Source: DATGMB01 sp035293845 (lineage in GTDB: Bacteria; Acidobacteriota; Terriglobia; Bryobacterales; Bryobacteraceae). From it: a stretch of 30,627 nt of DNA. Positions 30,051-30,627 of the stretch are shown in pieces. Within the stretch, counting starts at the first letter, position 1. Each line of letters starts with the position of its first letter. The position numbers and the translations under genes were made by a program. Under the pieces are notes generated by a model, which saw only the letters and a list, made by a program, of their open reading frames with translations, ran no database searches and was not told the origin of the DNA. The stretch is from assembly GCA_035293845.1 (NCBI GenBank), contig DATGMB010000078.1, positions 1 through 30,627 of the forward strand. The letters are read 5' to 3'.

Positions 30051-30627
30051 TCCCTACGGCGCCATCTTCCGCACCCCCGCGCGCGGCACGATGATGGGGA
30101 ACCGCGGCGGCGCGATCCACAACAGCGATCGTGAAATCGTGCGGCGCTACGTAAGCCGGCGATGGATCGCCTGCGTACTCGAATTTCGCGGCCGGCGGCG
30201 CGTGGTCATGTCGCCGAACCGGTATACCGAGCTCTTTTTCCTCGACGAAGCCGTGGCGCTCGCCGCCGGCCACCGCCCCTGCGCGGAATGCCGCCGCGAG
30301 CGGTTCCACGCGTTCCGGCGCGCCTGGAACACCGAGCGCCCGCCCACCGCCGATGAGATGGATGCGGCCCTGCATCCGGCGCGCATCGGCCGGCAGGGAC
30401 AAAAGATCACATATGAAGCGCCGCTGGACGGCCTGCCCGATGGCTGTTTCATCGAATCCGAGGGCCGGCCTTGGCTGGTCTGTCGCGACACGCTGGCATT
30501 ATGGACGCCGGAGGGCTACGCGCGCGCGATCGCGCGTCCGGCCGGCGCGGCGGTCACGGTGCTGACGCCGCGTCCGATCGTCGAATGTCTGCGGCGGGGA
30601 TACCGGCCCGAGATCCACCGTTCGCTC
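30028..30627 (+). CDS. Conserved protein of unknown function, 3' end outside window
   Basis: ATG 30028, after GCGGAGG, opens a frame that runs to the window end without a stop: 200 codons so far. The product begins MPLQNRVDPYGAIFRTPARGTMMGNRGG and contains VLEFRGRRRVVMSPNRYTELFFLDEA and GHRPCAECRRERF. I recognise these as a conserved bacterial family without a known role. The HRPCAEC stretch, with two Cys and a His, could bind a metal. The overlap with the ABM gene (23 bases) suggests coupling. It is not a membrane or exported protein as far as seen. Confidence 0.75.
   Translation, partial: MPLQNRVDPYGAIFRTPARGTMMGNRGGAIHNSDREIVRRYVSRRWIACVLEFRGRRRVVMSPNRYTELFFLDEAVALAAGHRPCAECRRERFHAFRRAWNTERPPTADEMDAALHPARIGRQGQKITYEAPLDGLPDGCFIESEGRPWLVCRDTLALWTPEGYARAIARPAGAAVTVLTPRPIVECLRRGYRPEIHRSL

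Noticed and set aside
27121..30402. Minus-strand open frame of 1,093 codons
   Set aside because: It is antisense to the YtxH end and the MBL, P5C dehydrogenase, ABM and final genes, all of which have clear motifs. The product is His/Arg/Ala-rich without domains; long antisense frames are expected at this GC content.

Overview
The window is about 30.6 kb of high-GC chromosomal DNA. It most likely comes from an acidobacterium of the Solibacter/Bryobacter type. The signs are an Oar-like TonB-dependent receptor, secreted S9, M23 and M28 peptidases, a small secreted protein of a type I associate with acidobacteria, hopanoid genes, frequent GTG/TTG starts and many 4-base start/stop overlaps. This placement is an inference from gene content. 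I saw no rRNA, tRNA, CRISPR array, phage or transposase gene.

Layout. 1-1.4 kb: 3' end of a TonB-dependent receptor. 1.45-1.62 kb: a strongly structured RNA segment followed by a 25-residue cationic micro-ORF with an ideal ribosome binding site. 1.7-7.2 kb (minus): a peptidase block (M28, then S9 prolyl oligopeptidase coupled to an M23 endopeptidase) with a dispersed-type palindromic element between M28 and S9. 7.5-11.7 kb (plus): a hopanoid head-group block made of a LolA-like secreted protein, radical SAM HpnJ, two overlapping four-helix EmrE/ArnEF-like membrane proteins and glycosyltransferase HpnI. 11.7-13.1 kb: a truncated RHH antitoxin, a PIN toxin (VapC) and a zinc-type adenylate kinase. 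13.1-15.1 kb (minus): a NarL-type response regulator and a membrane PAS histidine kinase. These are divergent from a TolC plus adaptor efflux pair (15.3-17.75 kb) that lacks its RND pump. 18-18.5 kb: the small secreted protein.

18.5-24.9 kb: an acyl-CoA block. On the minus strand are a DECR2-like SDR and a ThDP enzyme. Divergent from them are an MFS carrier, a MaoC hydratase, an APH-like kinase and an acyl-CoA dehydrogenase of the ACAD10/ACAD11 (LvaA/LvaC) kind. Together these suggest catabolism of 4-hydroxy (gamma-hydroxy) acids through phosphorylated acyl-CoAs. Two tandem heptamer repeats sit at gene boundaries here, and one has strong G-quadruplex potential. 24.93-25.28 kb: a noncoding gap where plus-strand GC skew switches from C-rich to G-rich although genes on both sides point the same way.

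25.3-30.6 kb: a secreted protein of unknown function, a Cys-rich zinc-finger protein whose 3' half is tandemly duplicated beyond its stop codon, a DUF2007-like protein, a YtxH protein, an MBL-fold hydrolase, 1-pyrroline-5-carboxylate dehydrogenase, an ABM-domain protein and a partial conserved protein of unknown function running off the window.
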